From: Palsa-506 sp963836355
GTDB lineage: Bacteria; Actinomycetota; Actinomycetes; Streptosporangiales; Streptosporangiaceae
NCBI GenBank assembly: GCA_963836355.1
Contig: CAWIJO010000028.1
Span: forward strand, 124,001 to 188,000
Length of the DNA: 64,000 nucleotides
Direction: 5' to 3'
Position numbers and translations under genes: made by a program. The notes beneath the pieces are model-generated. The model did not search any database. It was not told the DNA's origin and saw only the letters and a list, made by a program, of their open reading frames with translations. Below, piece after piece: positions 5,812 to 14,313 of this stretch (position 1 is its first letter; the number at the start of each line of letters is the position of its first letter).

Positions 5812-8259
5812 ATGCAAGAGGAACCCGTCGTCCCTCCCGAACCCCCCGCTGACCATGCGCCGTCCGCTGATCCTGCGTCTGCGTCTGCGTCAGCTCCAGC
5901 CCCTGCATCTGCATCTGCGTCTGCGTCTGCCCCTGGCTCTGCGCCCGCCGGCCCTGCGTCTGTGCCCGTCTCCGGCTCGGCGTCGACCTCTGCCCCGGTG
6001 GTGTTCGCGGATGAAGATGGTGAGCCGTTTGACGCGGAGGCGTATTTCGATCCGGATTACGGCCCGCCCGAAGGCGAGGAGGCGTGGCTGGCGCAGGTGG
6101 CGTCGCCGGTGGCGGATGAGTACCTGGCCGCGCACCAGCCCCCGGCGGGGGTCCGGGAGGTGCTGGCAGCCGGATTCACCCACCGCGATCATGTCCCCGG
6201 CGCGCGCGGCTGGGCGGCCGGCGGGACGCTGGACACGATGGAGCCGGGCCCGGCGCTGGCCGGGTTCGCCGACGACGCGGTCACCGGCGGCCTGTCGACG
6301 TTAACTGACGATGAGCTGATCGGGGTGCTCGGCTCGGCGCGGCGGCTCGCATCCCGGGCGGCGAGCGTGGAGCTGGCCGCAGTCGCGGACCTGAGCGCCC
6401 GCCGCGAGGCTGATGCCGCGAAGACCCGGGACCGCCGCCAGGCTGAGCATGCCGCCGATGAGATCGCCGCCGCGCTCACCTTGACCTGCCGGGCCGCGGA
6501 CAAGCTGCTGGGCCTGGCGGTGAACCTGGCCCGGCTCCCGGCCGTCATGAACGCGCTGGCCGCGGGGCGGATCGACTTGCCCAAGGCGAACGTTTACGCG
6601 CTGGAGCTGGCCGGGCTCGCCGATGACCCGGCCGCCGCGATCGCCGCGGTCACGATCGGGGACGCGGCCGGGCTGACGACGGGGGAACTCGGCGCGGTGC
6701 TGCGCCGGCTGGTGCTGGCTCATGACCCGGACGCAGCGCGGAAAAAGCGCCAGCAGGCGCAGAAGGACGCCCGGGTGGAAACCTGGGCCGAGAACGCCGG
6801 GACCGCCGCGCTGGCCGGGCGGGACCTGCCGCCCGCCGACGTGCTCGCCGCGGACAAGAACATCGACTACTACGCTCGCCAGCTCAAGAAAGCCGGCACC
6901 CCCGGCACCCTGGAATTCTTGCGCGCCAAAGTATTCACCGCCCTGCTGACCAGCAGGCCCCTGTATACCCTGCTGCCCGGCAACGATGACTGCCCGGGCA
7001 ACGACGGCAGCGCAGGAAACCCGGACGGCCCTGGCGCGGACGGCCCTGCAGGCGGCGCGGACGGCCCCGCAGGAAACCCGGACGGCCCTGCAGGCGGCGC
7101 GGACGGCCCCGCAGGAAACCCGGACGGCCCTGCAGGCGGCGCGGACGGCCCTGCAGGCGGCGCGGACGGCAGCCGCGGCGCGGCGGGCAGCGGGAACCCG
7201 GACGGGCCCGCAGCCGGCGCCGGCAGTGCCAGCCACGGCGCGGACGGCAACCGCCTTGGCGAAGATGACAACGATCCCGGCGAAGGCAACCACAACCCCG
7301 GCGAAAGCAACGGCGGCGGCGGCACCCGCCTGCCCGGGCCCGGCACCGGCCCGTCCGGCCGCTGGCCCCCAGCAGGCACCGGAACCGGCCTCCCGCCCGG
7401 ACTCACCGGATCAGTCAACCTCACCATCCCGCTGTCCGCCTGGCTCGGCCTGACTGGCCACCCAGGCGAAGCCCCCGGACCCGGCCCCCTCGACGCAGCA
7501 ACCAGCCGCGACCTGGCCAGCCGCATCGCCGCCAGGCCCGGCAGCCGGTGGTGCCTCACCATCCTCGGCCCCGATGGCCAGGCCATCGGCCACGGCTGCA
7601 CCCAGCCCCGCGCCGGACCACCACCGCCCGCAACCAGCCCACCCAGCGCAACCAGCCCGCCCAGCGCAACCAGCCCGCCCAGCGCAACCAGCCCGCCCAG
7701 CGCAACCAGCCCGCCCAGCGCAACCAGCCCGCCCAGCGCAACCAGACCACCCAGCGCAACCAGCCCGCCACGAGGTGGCACTGATCCGCCACCCAGCGGA
7801 AACGCCTCAGGCCGGATCGGGCCGCCATCCTGGGACACATACAACCCGCCCGGCGCGAACGGCCCGGCCGGAACGAGCAACCCGGCTGGCGAGGGCACCG
7901 CCAGATGGCTCGCCGGGCTCAAGATCAGCTGGCTCGAAACCGCCGCCTGCGGCCACCCCCGCGAAACCCGCGCCTACCAGCCATCAGCCACCCTCCGCCA
8001 CCTCATCAAGATCCGCGACCGGACCTGCACCTACCCCGGCTGCCGCCGGCCGGCCCGCCAATGCGACGACGACCACACCTTGCCGCACGACCAGGGCGGA
8101 AGAACATGCGAATGCAATATGTCCCCTTTGTGCAGACGGCACCACGCCGCGAAACAGGCACCCGGCTGGCACCTCCAGCAGCCCTGGCCCGGCACCCTCA
8201 TCTGGACCATGCCCAACGGCAGAACCAGGACCGTAACCCCACCGCCCTACCCCGTCTAG
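5812..8259 (+). CDS. DUF222/HNH endonuclease-like protein (13E12 repeat family) with large repeat insertions
   Basis: An 815-residue protein. After an Ala/Pro/Ser-rich N-terminus comes the DUF222 helical region (about residues 140-390), then a long low-complexity middle, then the HNH nuclease motif near residues 735-790: DRTCTYPGCRRPARQCDDDH, then a NMSPLCRRHHAAKQ end. The Cys pairs and the D-H...N...H residues expected for a metal-binding HNH site are present. DUF222/HNH proteins are multicopy in actinobacteria and their role is unsettled. The middle is expanded by two in-frame arrays (7048-7173 and 7639-7782), making it clearly longer than the usual 400-500 residues. ATG start with an excellent GGAGG-type site. 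It contains a rare TTA leucine codon at 6301. Confidence 0.85.
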   Translation: MQEEPVVPPEPPADHAPSADPASASASAPAPASASASASAPGSAPAGPASVPVSGSASTSAPVVFADEDGEPFDAEAYFDPDYGPPEGEEAWLAQVASPVADEYLAAHQPPAGVREVLAAGFTHRDHVPGARGWAAGGTLDTMEPGPALAGFADDAVTGGLSTLTDDELIGVLGSARRLASRAASVELAAVADLSARREADAAKTRDRRQAEHAADEIAAALTLTCRAADKLLGLAVNLARLPAVMNALAAGRIDLPKANVYALELAGLADDPAAAIAAVTIGDAAGLTTGELGAVLRRLVLAHDPDAARKKRQQAQKDARVETWAENAGTAALAGRDLPPADVLAADKNIDYYARQLKKAGTPGTLEFLRAKVFTALLTSRPLYTLLPGNDDCPGNDGSAGNPDGPGADGPAGGADGPAGNPDGPAGGADGPAGNPDGPAGGADGPAGGADGSRGAAGSGNPDGPAAGAGSASHGADGNRLGEDDNDPGEGNHNPGESNGGGGTRLPGPGTGPSGRWPPAGTGTGLPPGLTGSVNLTIPLSAWLGLTGHPGEAPGPGPLDAATSRDLASRIAARPGSRWCLTILGPDGQAIGHGCTQPRAGPPPPATSPPSATSPPSATSPPSATSPPSATSPPSATSPPSATRPPSATSPPRGGTDPPPSGNASGRIGPPSWDTYNPPGANGPAGTSNPAGEGTARWLAGLKISWLETAACGHPRETRAYQPSATLRHLIKIRDRTCTYPGCRRPARQCDDDHTLPHDQGGRTCECNMSPLCRRHHAAKQAPGWHLQQPWPGTLIWTMPNGRTRTVTPPPYPV
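7048..7173 (+). repeat. 21-nt array with 42-nt higher-order period in HNH gene
   Basis: Six 21-nt units begin at 7048, 7069, 7090, 7111, 7132 and 7153. For the first four, two variants alternate (encoding AGGADGP and AGNPDGP), giving a 42-nt super-period; the last two are both of the first variant. The region encodes a Gly/Asp/Pro-rich linker between DUF222 and HNH domains. Confidence 0.93.
7639..7782 (+). repeat. 18-nt tandem array, 8 copies, in HNH gene
   Basis: Eight copies of an 18-nt unit encode PPSATS, with one PPSATR variant in the seventh. It is in frame and immediately precedes the C-terminal HNH region of the protein. Confidence 0.95.
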
Positions 8260-8340
8260 CCGCTTCCGCTGACGCCGCCGGAGTCGCTGACGCCGCCGGA
8301 ATGTGCCAGTCCGGCCCGGACCGCAGATCTCAAACGGCTG

Positions 8341-9222
8341 TCATTCGCGGCCAGCATTGCCCGAACCTGAATTGCCCGAACCTGACACGCCGAGCATTGC
8401 CCGAGCTTGATCCGGTGTCATCGCGGGTCGCTGTGCCAGCCCCGCGAGCGTGGCCGCACGCTCGACCAGTTCGGCGTTGCGCGTCACCGGCCGGCCACGG
8501 GCGAACGAGATCGTATCTTCCATCCCAACCCGCAAGTGCCCGCCTGCCGCCAGGGCCGCGAAGATGACGGGTACCGACGTCCGGCCGATGCCGGTCGCCG
8601 ACCAGGTCGCGCCCGGCGGCAGCGCGGCCACCGCCTGGACCAGCTGCGCGGCGCTGCCCGGCATCCCGCCCGGCACCCCCATTACCAGGTCACAGTGCAC
8701 CTGCCCGCCATGCGGGGCACCAAGATCATCGAGCAGCCGGTGCAGCGTGGCGACATGGCCCATGTCGAACAGCTCGAATTCGGGTACGACCCCAAGTTCC
8801 TTTGTTCTGGCATAAAGCTCCCGGATGAATGGCCAGGGGTTGGCGAACACCTCGTCGCCGAAGTTCACCGTGCCGCAAGTGAGCGAGCACGCGTCCGGGC
8901 TGGCCTCCAGGACGGCAAGGCGCGGCCCGAAGCCGTCCGTGACCGCCCCGCCGGTGGACAGCTGGACGATCAGATCGGTGCCCGCGCGAAGAGCCTGAAC
9001 CGTGTCCGTCAGCCTGCCCAGATCCAGAGTGGGACGCGCGTGTTCGTCCCTGATGTGGACGTGGATGACCGCGGCACCCGCTGCCCTGCACTCCTTGGCG
9101 GTCGTGACCAGCTCGTCGATGGTCACCGGCAGCGCGGGCACCGACGCCTTGTCCGACTCGGCACCGGTCGGGGCGACGGTAATGAGCGTGCCAGCCCGGT
9201 CAGGAGACATCGCAGCACCCAT
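8341..9222 (-). CDS. BKACE / 3-keto-5-aminohexanoate cleavage family enzyme (DUF849)
   Basis: A 293-residue zinc-dependent beta-keto acid cleavage enzyme. Family members condense or cleave a beta-keto acid with acetyl-CoA to give an aminoacyl-CoA or acyl-CoA plus acetoacetate. Motifs are VAPTGAESDK near residue 16, the zinc-binding AAVIHVHIRDEHARPTLD (HxH, near 50), SLTCGTVNFGDEVF, EFELFDMGHV and GMEDTISFARGRP. The natural keto acid cannot be read from sequence. The C-terminus ends in a duplicated SGSGN encoded by a 15-nt repeat (8355-8390), so the last 12 or so residues are probably unstructured. An alternative start is the ATG at 9210. It converges on the HNH gene with an 81-nt gap. Confidence 0.85.
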   Translation of the reverse strand: MGAAMSPDRAGTLITVAPTGAESDKASVPALPVTIDELVTTAKECRAAGAAVIHVHIRDEHARPTLDLGRLTDTVQALRAGTDLIVQLSTGGAVTDGFGPRLAVLEASPDACSLTCGTVNFGDEVFANPWPFIRELYARTKELGVVPEFELFDMGHVATLHRLLDDLGAPHGGQVHCDLVMGVPGGMPGSAAQLVQAVAALPPGATWSATGIGRTSVPVIFAALAAGGHLRVGMEDTISFARGRPVTRNAELVERAATLAGLAQRPAMTPDQARAMLGVSGSGNSGSGNAGRE

Positions 9223-9309
9223 AACGGGAGTGCGGGGCGGGAGCGGCGGATCGCCTAGCGGCGGGGCGGCCTGTGCTGTCCGGCGTCATGAGCGGAAGAA
9301 TGCCTTCTC

Positions 9310-9735
9310 GTGCGAGCTGTGGTCCAGCGGGCAAGTACCGCGAGCGTCGAGGTGGCCGGGACGATCGCAGGCTCGCTGGCCCGTCCTGGTCTCGTGGTGC
9401 TCGTCGGGGTGACCCACCAGGACACGCCGACGGCAGCGGCGGCGCTTGCCCGCAAGATCTACCATCTCCGTATCCTGCAAGGCGAGCGGTCCTGCGCGGA
9501 AACGAGCGCGCCGCTGCTGGTCATCAGCCAGTTCACGCTCTACGCGGATACCGCCAAGGGGAGGCGGCCGACCTGGCAGGCGGCGGCACCGCGGTCAGTC
9601 GCCGAGCCGCTAGTCAGCGCGTTCGCCGACGAGCTGCACAGCCTCGGCGCGGAGGTCCAGACTGGCGTATTCGGCGCAGACATGAAGGTCATGCTGGTCA
9701 ACGATGGCCCCGTGACCCTGATCCTTGAGGCGTAG
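9310..9735 (+). CDS. dtd: D-aminoacyl-tRNA deacylase
   Basis: A 141-residue DTD1-type enzyme that removes D-amino acids, and glycine wrongly placed on tRNA(Ala), from tRNA. The protein begins MRAVVQRASTASVEV, the family N-terminus. It also has the two active-site blocks: SQFTLYADTAKGRRPTW (residues about 73-89, including the SQFTLY motif) and NDGPVTLILE (about 131-140, equivalent to the Gly-cisPro selectivity loop). GTG start at 9310. Its last 38 nt overlap the end of the convergent TIM-barrel gene. Full length. Confidence 0.95.
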   Translation: MRAVVQRASTASVEVAGTIAGSLARPGLVVLVGVTHQDTPTAAAALARKIYHLRILQGERSCAETSAPLLVISQFTLYADTAKGRRPTWQAAAPRSVAEPLVSAFADELHSLGAEVQTGVFGADMKVMLVNDGPVTLILEA

Positions 9736-10555
9736 CCGGTGCCAGGCTGCCATACTGGCCGAGATGGTGCCGGGTGAAGGCGAGCGCCTCGGCCAGGTCT
9801 GCCTGGCGCTCCTCGCTGGCCAGCGCGCGCCGCGTGTTCACCTCAAGAACCACCACGCCGGAATAGCCGGTGGATCTGAGCCGCTGCAGCAACTCCGCGC
9901 ACGGCTGGCCGCCCCGGCCCGGCACCAGGTGCTCGTCAGGCAGGCCGGGCTTGTTGCCGTCGGCCATATGCACATGCGCCAGCCTGGGACCGAGTTCGGC
10001 GGCCATCTCCATTGCATCGGAACCCGATACGGCCGTGTGCGACAAATCCAGCGTCACGTGACGGCAGTCCAGCTCGACTGGATTCCAGTGCGGGGCATAG
10101 GCAGCAACCTCGGCTCCGCGCGCGCGAATCGGGTACAGGTTCTCCACGGCGAAGACCACGTCGGTTTCCTCGCCCATGCTGGCCAGCCCGGCCTCGAAAT
10201 CCCGCGCGTATTCCCGCTGCCAGCGAAACGGCGGATGCACCACGACGACCCGCGCGCCCAGCTTCTCTGCCGCCTCCCTCGCCCGGTTCAGCTTTCCCCA
10301 CGGTTCCCGGCCCCAGACCCGCTGGGTAATGAGCAGGCACGGCGCGTGCACGGCCAGGACGGGAACATGGTGATAGTCCGACAGCCTGCGCAGCACATCC
10401 ACGTCCTGGCTGATCAGGTCAAGCGAAACCATGACCTCGACGCCGTCATAGCCAAGCCTGGCGGCCGCCTCGAAGGCGTCCGGTGTCCGTTCGGGGAAAA
10501 CTGAAGCACTAGATAGTGCCACCAGCGCACCCGAAGCCGGTGCAATGCGGCCCAA
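9698..10555 (-). CDS. Sugar phosphate isomerase/epimerase-like TIM barrel protein
   Basis: A 285-residue protein of the xylose isomerase-like TIM barrel (AP endonuclease 2) superfamily. Recognisable barrel segments are AARLGYDGVEVMVS near residue 32, VLAVHAPCLL, ARVVVVHPPFRWQ, VVFAVENLYP, LDCRHVTLDLSHTAVSG, LAHVHMADGNKPGLPDEHLVPGRG and GYSGVVVLEVN. The metal-ligand set (E in VEN, D/H in LDLSH, H in HVHMAD, E in LEVN) looks complete. The substrate is unknown; superfamily members isomerise sugars or cut abasic DNA. Here the single-domain form and PGRG motif favour an isomerase. It overlaps dtd tail-to-tail by 38 nt. The upstream end lies 133 nt from the radA start on the other strand, so the two share a promoter region. 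Confidence 0.82.
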   Translation of the reverse strand: MGRIAPASGALVALSSASVFPERTPDAFEAAARLGYDGVEVMVSLDLISQDVDVLRRLSDYHHVPVLAVHAPCLLITQRVWGREPWGKLNRAREAAEKLGARVVVVHPPFRWQREYARDFEAGLASMGEETDVVFAVENLYPIRARGAEVAAYAPHWNPVELDCRHVTLDLSHTAVSGSDAMEMAAELGPRLAHVHMADGNKPGLPDEHLVPGRGGQPCAELLQRLRSTGYSGVVVLEVNTRRALASEERQADLAEALAFTRHHLGQYGSLAPATPQGSGSRGHR

Positions 10556-10688
10556 GGCGTCTCTCCCCTACTCTCCGGATCTCTCCAGCCTGCGATATCC
10601 GCGCGTGGCCAAGCCTATGCCGACCAGAGCCGAACCCGCGCCCCGCAAGTACCCCGGACTGTCGGCAGTGGCCGTTACTGTGCCAGCC

Positions 10689-12173
10689 ATGGGAAAGTCA
10701 GCTGCTGCCGTGCTCTATCAGTGCTCGGAATGCGGCTGGCGAAGCATGAAGTGGGCAGGCCGATGTGGCGAGTGCCAGGGCTGGGGCACGGTCGCCGAGG
10801 CCCGCGTCCCGGCCCCGGCCCGGGCGGGGCTGCGCTCGTCGGCCCGGGCCGGGCAGGCGATCTTCTCCGGGTCGGCCGCCGCCGTGCCGATCACCGACGT
10901 GGACGCCAGCAGCGCTGGCGCGCGGCCGACCGGCCTCGATGAACTCGACCGGGTGCTCGGCGGCGGGCTGGTGCCCGGCTCGGTGGTTCTGCTGGCCGGC
11001 GAGCCCGGCGTCGGCAAGTCGACCCTGCTGCTTGAGGCGGGCGCGCTCGCCGCCGAGACGGGCCGGGTCCTGTACGTCACCGGCGAGGAGTCAGCCGCGC
11101 AGGTAAGGCTTCGCGCTGACCGGATCGGGGCTGTGAGCGATCAGCTTTACCTCGCCGCGGAAACTGACCTGTCCGCTGTCCTCGGCCATGTCGATGCGGT
11201 CCGCCCAGGCCTGCTGATTGTCGACTCGGTGCAGACCATCAACGTGGCCGGCCTTGACGGCGCGCCCGGGGGGGTTACCCAGATCCGCGAGGTGACCGCC
11301 GCCCTGATGGAGGTGGCGAAGCAGCAGATGCTGACTACCGTGCTCGTCGGGCACGTGACGAAGGACGGCTCGATAGCCGGGCCGCGCGCCCTTGAGCATC
11401 TCGTTGACGTCGTCCTGCATTTCGATGGCGACCGGCACTCGCGGCTCCGGATGGTGCGCGCGCTGAAGAACAGGTTCGGCCCCACCGACGAGATCGGCTG
11501 CTTCGAGCTTGGCGAATTCGGCCTGATCGGGCTGGCCGATCCGAGCGGGCTGTTCCTCTCCCAGGCGCGCGACCCGGTGCCCGGCACCTGCGTGACGGTA
11601 GCCCTGGAGGGCCGCCGCCCGCTTGTCGCCGAGGTGCAGACGCTGGTCTGCGCATCGACCGCGGACCTGGCCCGGCGGGTGACATCCGGTCTGGACGCCT
11701 CGCGGGTGGGAATGGTGCTCGCCGTGTTGCAGCGGCGGGCCGGCGTCCCGATCGGCAAGCAGGATGTCTACGCCGCGACCGTGGGCGGAGTCAGGCTCAC
11801 TGAGCCATCCGTGGACCTGGCCCTCGCGCTGGCGGTAGCGAGCGCGACGTCGGATTTGACCGTGCCGCCGCACCTGGTCGCCATCGGTGAGGTCGGCCTG
11901 GCCGGCGACATCCGCCAGGTCCCTGGGATCCAGCGCCGACTGGCCGAGGCCGAGCGGATGGGTTTCCGCACTGCGATCGTCCCGCGTGGCTCCGGCGGGC
12001 TGCCCGGGGACGGCGCCGGGGGCACGACTGCCGGGGGCACGACTGCCGGGGGCACGACTGCCGGGGGCATGGCTGCCGGGGGCGCCCCGGCCCGGGCGGC
12101 AAGCGGACAGTTGACCGACGTCAGGGAGGCCGGCGACATCCGGGCGGCGCTGGTGGCGGCGCTAGGCCACTAG
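10689..12173 (+). CDS. radA: DNA repair protein RadA (Sms)
   Basis: A 494-residue RadA, a RecA-like hexameric helicase that promotes branch migration during recombination. In order: a four-Cys zinc finger (C12, C15, C26, C29), the RecA core with Walker A GEPGVGKST, the RadA-specific KNRFG motif (LKNRFGPTDEIGCFE), and a C-terminal Lon-protease-like domain (VYAATVGGVRLTEPSVDLAL). The ATG at 10689 was chosen because the zinc finger begins 11 codons later; the frame is open 48 codons further upstream without homology. Near the C-terminus a Gly/Thr-rich insert (GGTTA repeats, 12021-12080) interrupts the Lon-like domain. The disA gene follows in the same direction, as in many Gram-positives. Confidence 0.96.
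   Translation: MGKSAAAVLYQCSECGWRSMKWAGRCGECQGWGTVAEARVPAPARAGLRSSARAGQAIFSGSAAAVPITDVDASSAGARPTGLDELDRVLGGGLVPGSVVLLAGEPGVGKSTLLLEAGALAAETGRVLYVTGEESAAQVRLRADRIGAVSDQLYLAAETDLSAVLGHVDAVRPGLLIVDSVQTINVAGLDGAPGGVTQIREVTAALMEVAKQQMLTTVLVGHVTKDGSIAGPRALEHLVDVVLHFDGDRHSRLRMVRALKNRFGPTDEIGCFELGEFGLIGLADPSGLFLSQARDPVPGTCVTVALEGRRPLVAEVQTLVCASTADLARRVTSGLDASRVGMVLAVLQRRAGVPIGKQDVYAATVGGVRLTEPSVDLALALAVASATSDLTVPPHLVAIGEVGLAGDIRQVPGIQRRLAEAERMGFRTAIVPRGSGGLPGDGAGGTTAGGTTAGGTTAGGMAAGGAPARAASGQLTDVREAGDIRAALVAALGH
12021..12080 (+). repeat. 15-nt tandem array in radA
   Basis: Three perfect copies of GGCACGACTGCCGGG (12021, 12036, 12051) and a fourth with two changes (12066). They encode a GGTTA-type linker inside the C-terminal domain of RadA, at a place where the family normally has only a short loop. 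Confidence 0.95.
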
Positions 12174-12183
12174 CCGGGGCATT

Positions 12184-12235
12184 GCCCCGGACTCGCCGAT
12201 AGCCGCGGAGCCCCGGACTCGCCGATAGCCGCGGA
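12184..12235. repeat. 26-bp exact tandem duplication between radA and disA
   Basis: Two exact copies (12184-12209 and 12210-12235) of a 26-nt unit that contains GACTCGCCGATAGCCGCGGA, followed by an 11-nt partial third copy. It is intergenic, ending about 50 nt ahead of the disA start. The unit is not a multiple of three, unlike the arrays inside genes. Confidence 0.95.
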
Positions 12236-12284
12236 GTCGCCGATAGAGTGGCGTAGTCAGTAGTCCCTCATCCCCGGGGGTTCA

Positions 12285-13373
12285 GTGCCTGCAGCAAGCA
12301 AGGGCCGAGACGAGCGCCGCCGGGCAGCCCTCACGGCACTTGCGCCGGGGACGGCACTGCGGGAGGGCCTGGAGCGGATCCTGCGAGGAAACACCGGCGC
12401 GCTGATCGTGCTCGGGTACGACCAGATTGTTGAGGACCTCTGCTCGGGCGGATTCGAGCTCAAAGTCTCGTTCTCAGCGACCCGGCTGCGCGAGCTGGCC
12501 AAGATGGACGGCGCGATTGTCCTCGACTGCGCGGCGGAGCAAATCGTGCGAGCCGCCGTGCACCTGATGCCCGATCCTGCCCTGCCGACAGACGAGGCGG
12601 GGACGCGGCACCGGACTGCCGAACGTGTCGCACGGCAAACCGGCTATCCAGTCGTGGCCGTGAGCAAGTCGATGCGGACCATCGGCCTGTTCATCGATGG
12701 CACCAGGCACGTGCTTGAGGACTCCGTCGCCATCTTGTCACATGCCAATCAGGCCCTGGGGACGCTGGAGCGGTACCGGCTCCGGCTCGATGAGGTCTCC
12801 GGTGCGCTCTCCGCGCTGGAAATCGAGGATCTCGCGACGGTCCGGGACGTCACAGCCGTGGCGCAGCGCCTGGAGATGGTCCGTCGTATCGCCGGCGAGA
12901 TCGAGGGCTACATGGTGGAGCTCGGCACCGGCGGCAGGCTGCTCGCGCTGCAGCTCGATGAGCTGGTGGCGGGCACTACGACCGAGCGCGAACTGCTGGT
13001 GCTCGATTACGTCCCCGCTGACCACGGCGGCCGCCAGCTCGCCATGGACGCTGTCCTGGCGGACTTGGGCAGGCTGTCCCCGGACCAGCTGCTCGATGTC
13101 GCGAGGGTGGCCGGCACCCTCGGATTCGGCGGGCCTGACGCGCTCGACCGTCCGGTCAGCCCGTACGGATACCGCCTGCTCGCCAAGGTCCCGCGGTTGC
13201 CGCGGCTCACGGTCGAGCGGCTGGTCGAGCATTTCGACGGGCTGCAAAAGCTGCTCGCGGCCAGCGTCGAGGATCTGCAGCGGGTGACCGGCATCGGCGA
13301 GCCGCAGGCCCGGGGCATCCGGGAAGGGCTTTCCCGGCTAGCCGAGTCATCCATCCTGGAGCGGTACGTATAG
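12285..13373 (+). CDS. disA: Diadenylate cyclase / DNA integrity scanning protein DisA
   Basis: A 362-residue DisA, which scans DNA and makes the second messenger c-di-AMP from two ATP. It has the N-terminal DAC domain with the catalytic DGA (D75-A77, MDGAIVLD) and RHR (R108-R110, GTRHRTAER) motifs, a long helical spine (about residues 150-300), and a C-terminal HhH DNA-binding domain (DLQRVTGIGEPQARGIREGL). All catalytic residues are intact. GTG start 111 nt after radA; a G-rich stretch just upstream serves as ribosome site. A c-di-AMP riboswitch lies 9.4 kb away at 22783, so maker and sensor of the signal are both in this window. Confidence 0.96.
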   Translation: MPAASKGRDERRRAALTALAPGTALREGLERILRGNTGALIVLGYDQIVEDLCSGGFELKVSFSATRLRELAKMDGAIVLDCAAEQIVRAAVHLMPDPALPTDEAGTRHRTAERVARQTGYPVVAVSKSMRTIGLFIDGTRHVLEDSVAILSHANQALGTLERYRLRLDEVSGALSALEIEDLATVRDVTAVAQRLEMVRRIAGEIEGYMVELGTGGRLLALQLDELVAGTTTERELLVLDYVPADHGGRQLAMDAVLADLGRLSPDQLLDVARVAGTLGFGGPDALDRPVSPYGYRLLAKVPRLPRLTVERLVEHFDGLQKLLAASVEDLQRVTGIGEPQARGIREGLSRLAESSILERYV

Positions 13374-13387
13374 GCCGACCAATGCCG

Positions 13388-13435
13388 TCACCGGATCCTG
13401 AAGATCTCCTTTCACCGGATCCTGAAGATCTCCTT
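13388..13435. repeat. 24-bp exact tandem duplication spanning a stop codon
   Basis: Copies at 13388-13411 and 13412-13435 are identical. The right copy holds the last seven codons and stop of the leftward membrane-anchored gene (KEIFRIR-stop); the left copy repeats the same codons and stop again just downstream. Confidence 0.97.
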
Positions 13436-14176
13436 ATTGCTGCTGAGCGTTCCGCTGGTCACGGTGGCCGTGTAGATCCCGGCGGGCACCGCGCCGGATC
13501 CGAGCCTGCAGCCGGGCGCTGAAGTCCGGCGATCCCAGGAAAAGGACAGCACGGTCGGTACTCCCCTGACCAGGTCAGTGGAAAGCGATTTCCGGCCCTG
13601 CAGGCAGTCGGCTGAGTTCCACACCCGGGCGCTGCCCGCCTTGATCGCCAGCGCCAGGTACCTGGCCCCCACGTTGAAGGTGCAGGTCTTGCCGCGGGTG
13701 GAGACCACGTCCACATCGAACACCGGCCTGGCGTGCGCCGGGTAACTGACCTGGCTGGCGAACAGGCTGATCACGATGCTGCTGCGGGCACAGGCTCGCG
13801 GCTTGCCGGCCGTGCTGCCGCGGCCATGCGGCGCTGGCCTGGCACGGCCAGCAGGTCGCTTCGGCCGGGTGCGACCCTTCGGCCGCGCCGACCGCAGGGC
13901 AGACGGCTGCGGCCTCGCGGACTGGCTCGGTGCCGGTGCCGTCGGCCGCCCGGGCCCCCCGGGCCCCGCGCCGCTCCCGGCTGGCCAGTGCTGGTGGCCG
14001 GTGACCACGTTGGCGGCCGGCCTGATTGTGTTCACCCCGCCAATCGCCCCCGAGACCGACCAGGCCAGCAGCGCGAAGACCGCAAGGCCCCCAAGCAGCG
14101 CAAAGAATCGTCGCCGCCAGTAGGTAGCCGCCGGCCCCTCTTCCTTTTTTTTGTAACGGAAAGTAACGTCCCCCAT
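13412..14176 (-). CDS. Membrane-anchored actinobacterial protein with C-terminal beta-rich domain
   Basis: About 254 residues from the ATG at 14176 (MGDVTFRYKKKEEGPAATYW). A basic cytosolic start is followed by one membrane span (FFALLGGLAVFALLAWSV, about 24-41), then a Pro/Ala/Arg-rich linker of roughly 80 residues. A C-terminal extracytoplasmic domain of about 120 residues follows, with paired cysteines (CARSSIVISLFASQVSYP, KTCTFNV, ADCLQGRK, APGCRLG). The pattern fits a conserved but uncharacterised envelope protein of this group; I do not recognise a named family. It is convergent with disA and divergent from mutY. The terminal 24 nt are duplicated after the stop. Confidence 0.72.
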   Translation of the reverse strand: MGDVTFRYKKKEEGPAATYWRRRFFALLGGLAVFALLAWSVSGAIGGVNTIRPAANVVTGHQHWPAGSGAGPGGPGRPTAPAPSQSARPQPSALRSARPKGRTRPKRPAGRARPAPHGRGSTAGKPRACARSSIVISLFASQVSYPAHARPVFDVDVVSTRGKTCTFNVGARYLALAIKAGSARVWNSADCLQGRKSLSTDLVRGVPTVLSFSWDRRTSAPGCRLGSGAVPAGIYTATVTSGTLSSNKEIFRIR

Positions 14177-14313
14177 GCCTTGAGTATGCAAGAGGCGCAC
14201 CGGCGCTGGTCGCCGACCCGCCGGCCCTTGCCAGGGTATTACCGCAGGTCGGAACAGTTGCGGGGATGTCAGGTGCCAGCAGGCCCGGCGGCTGTGCCAG
14301 GATCGTGTCCGTC

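Noticed and set aside
5812..8259. HNH/DUF222 gene as part of an insertion sequence or intron
   Set aside because: No terminal inverted repeats, target duplications or reverse transcriptase; the family is usually chromosomal.
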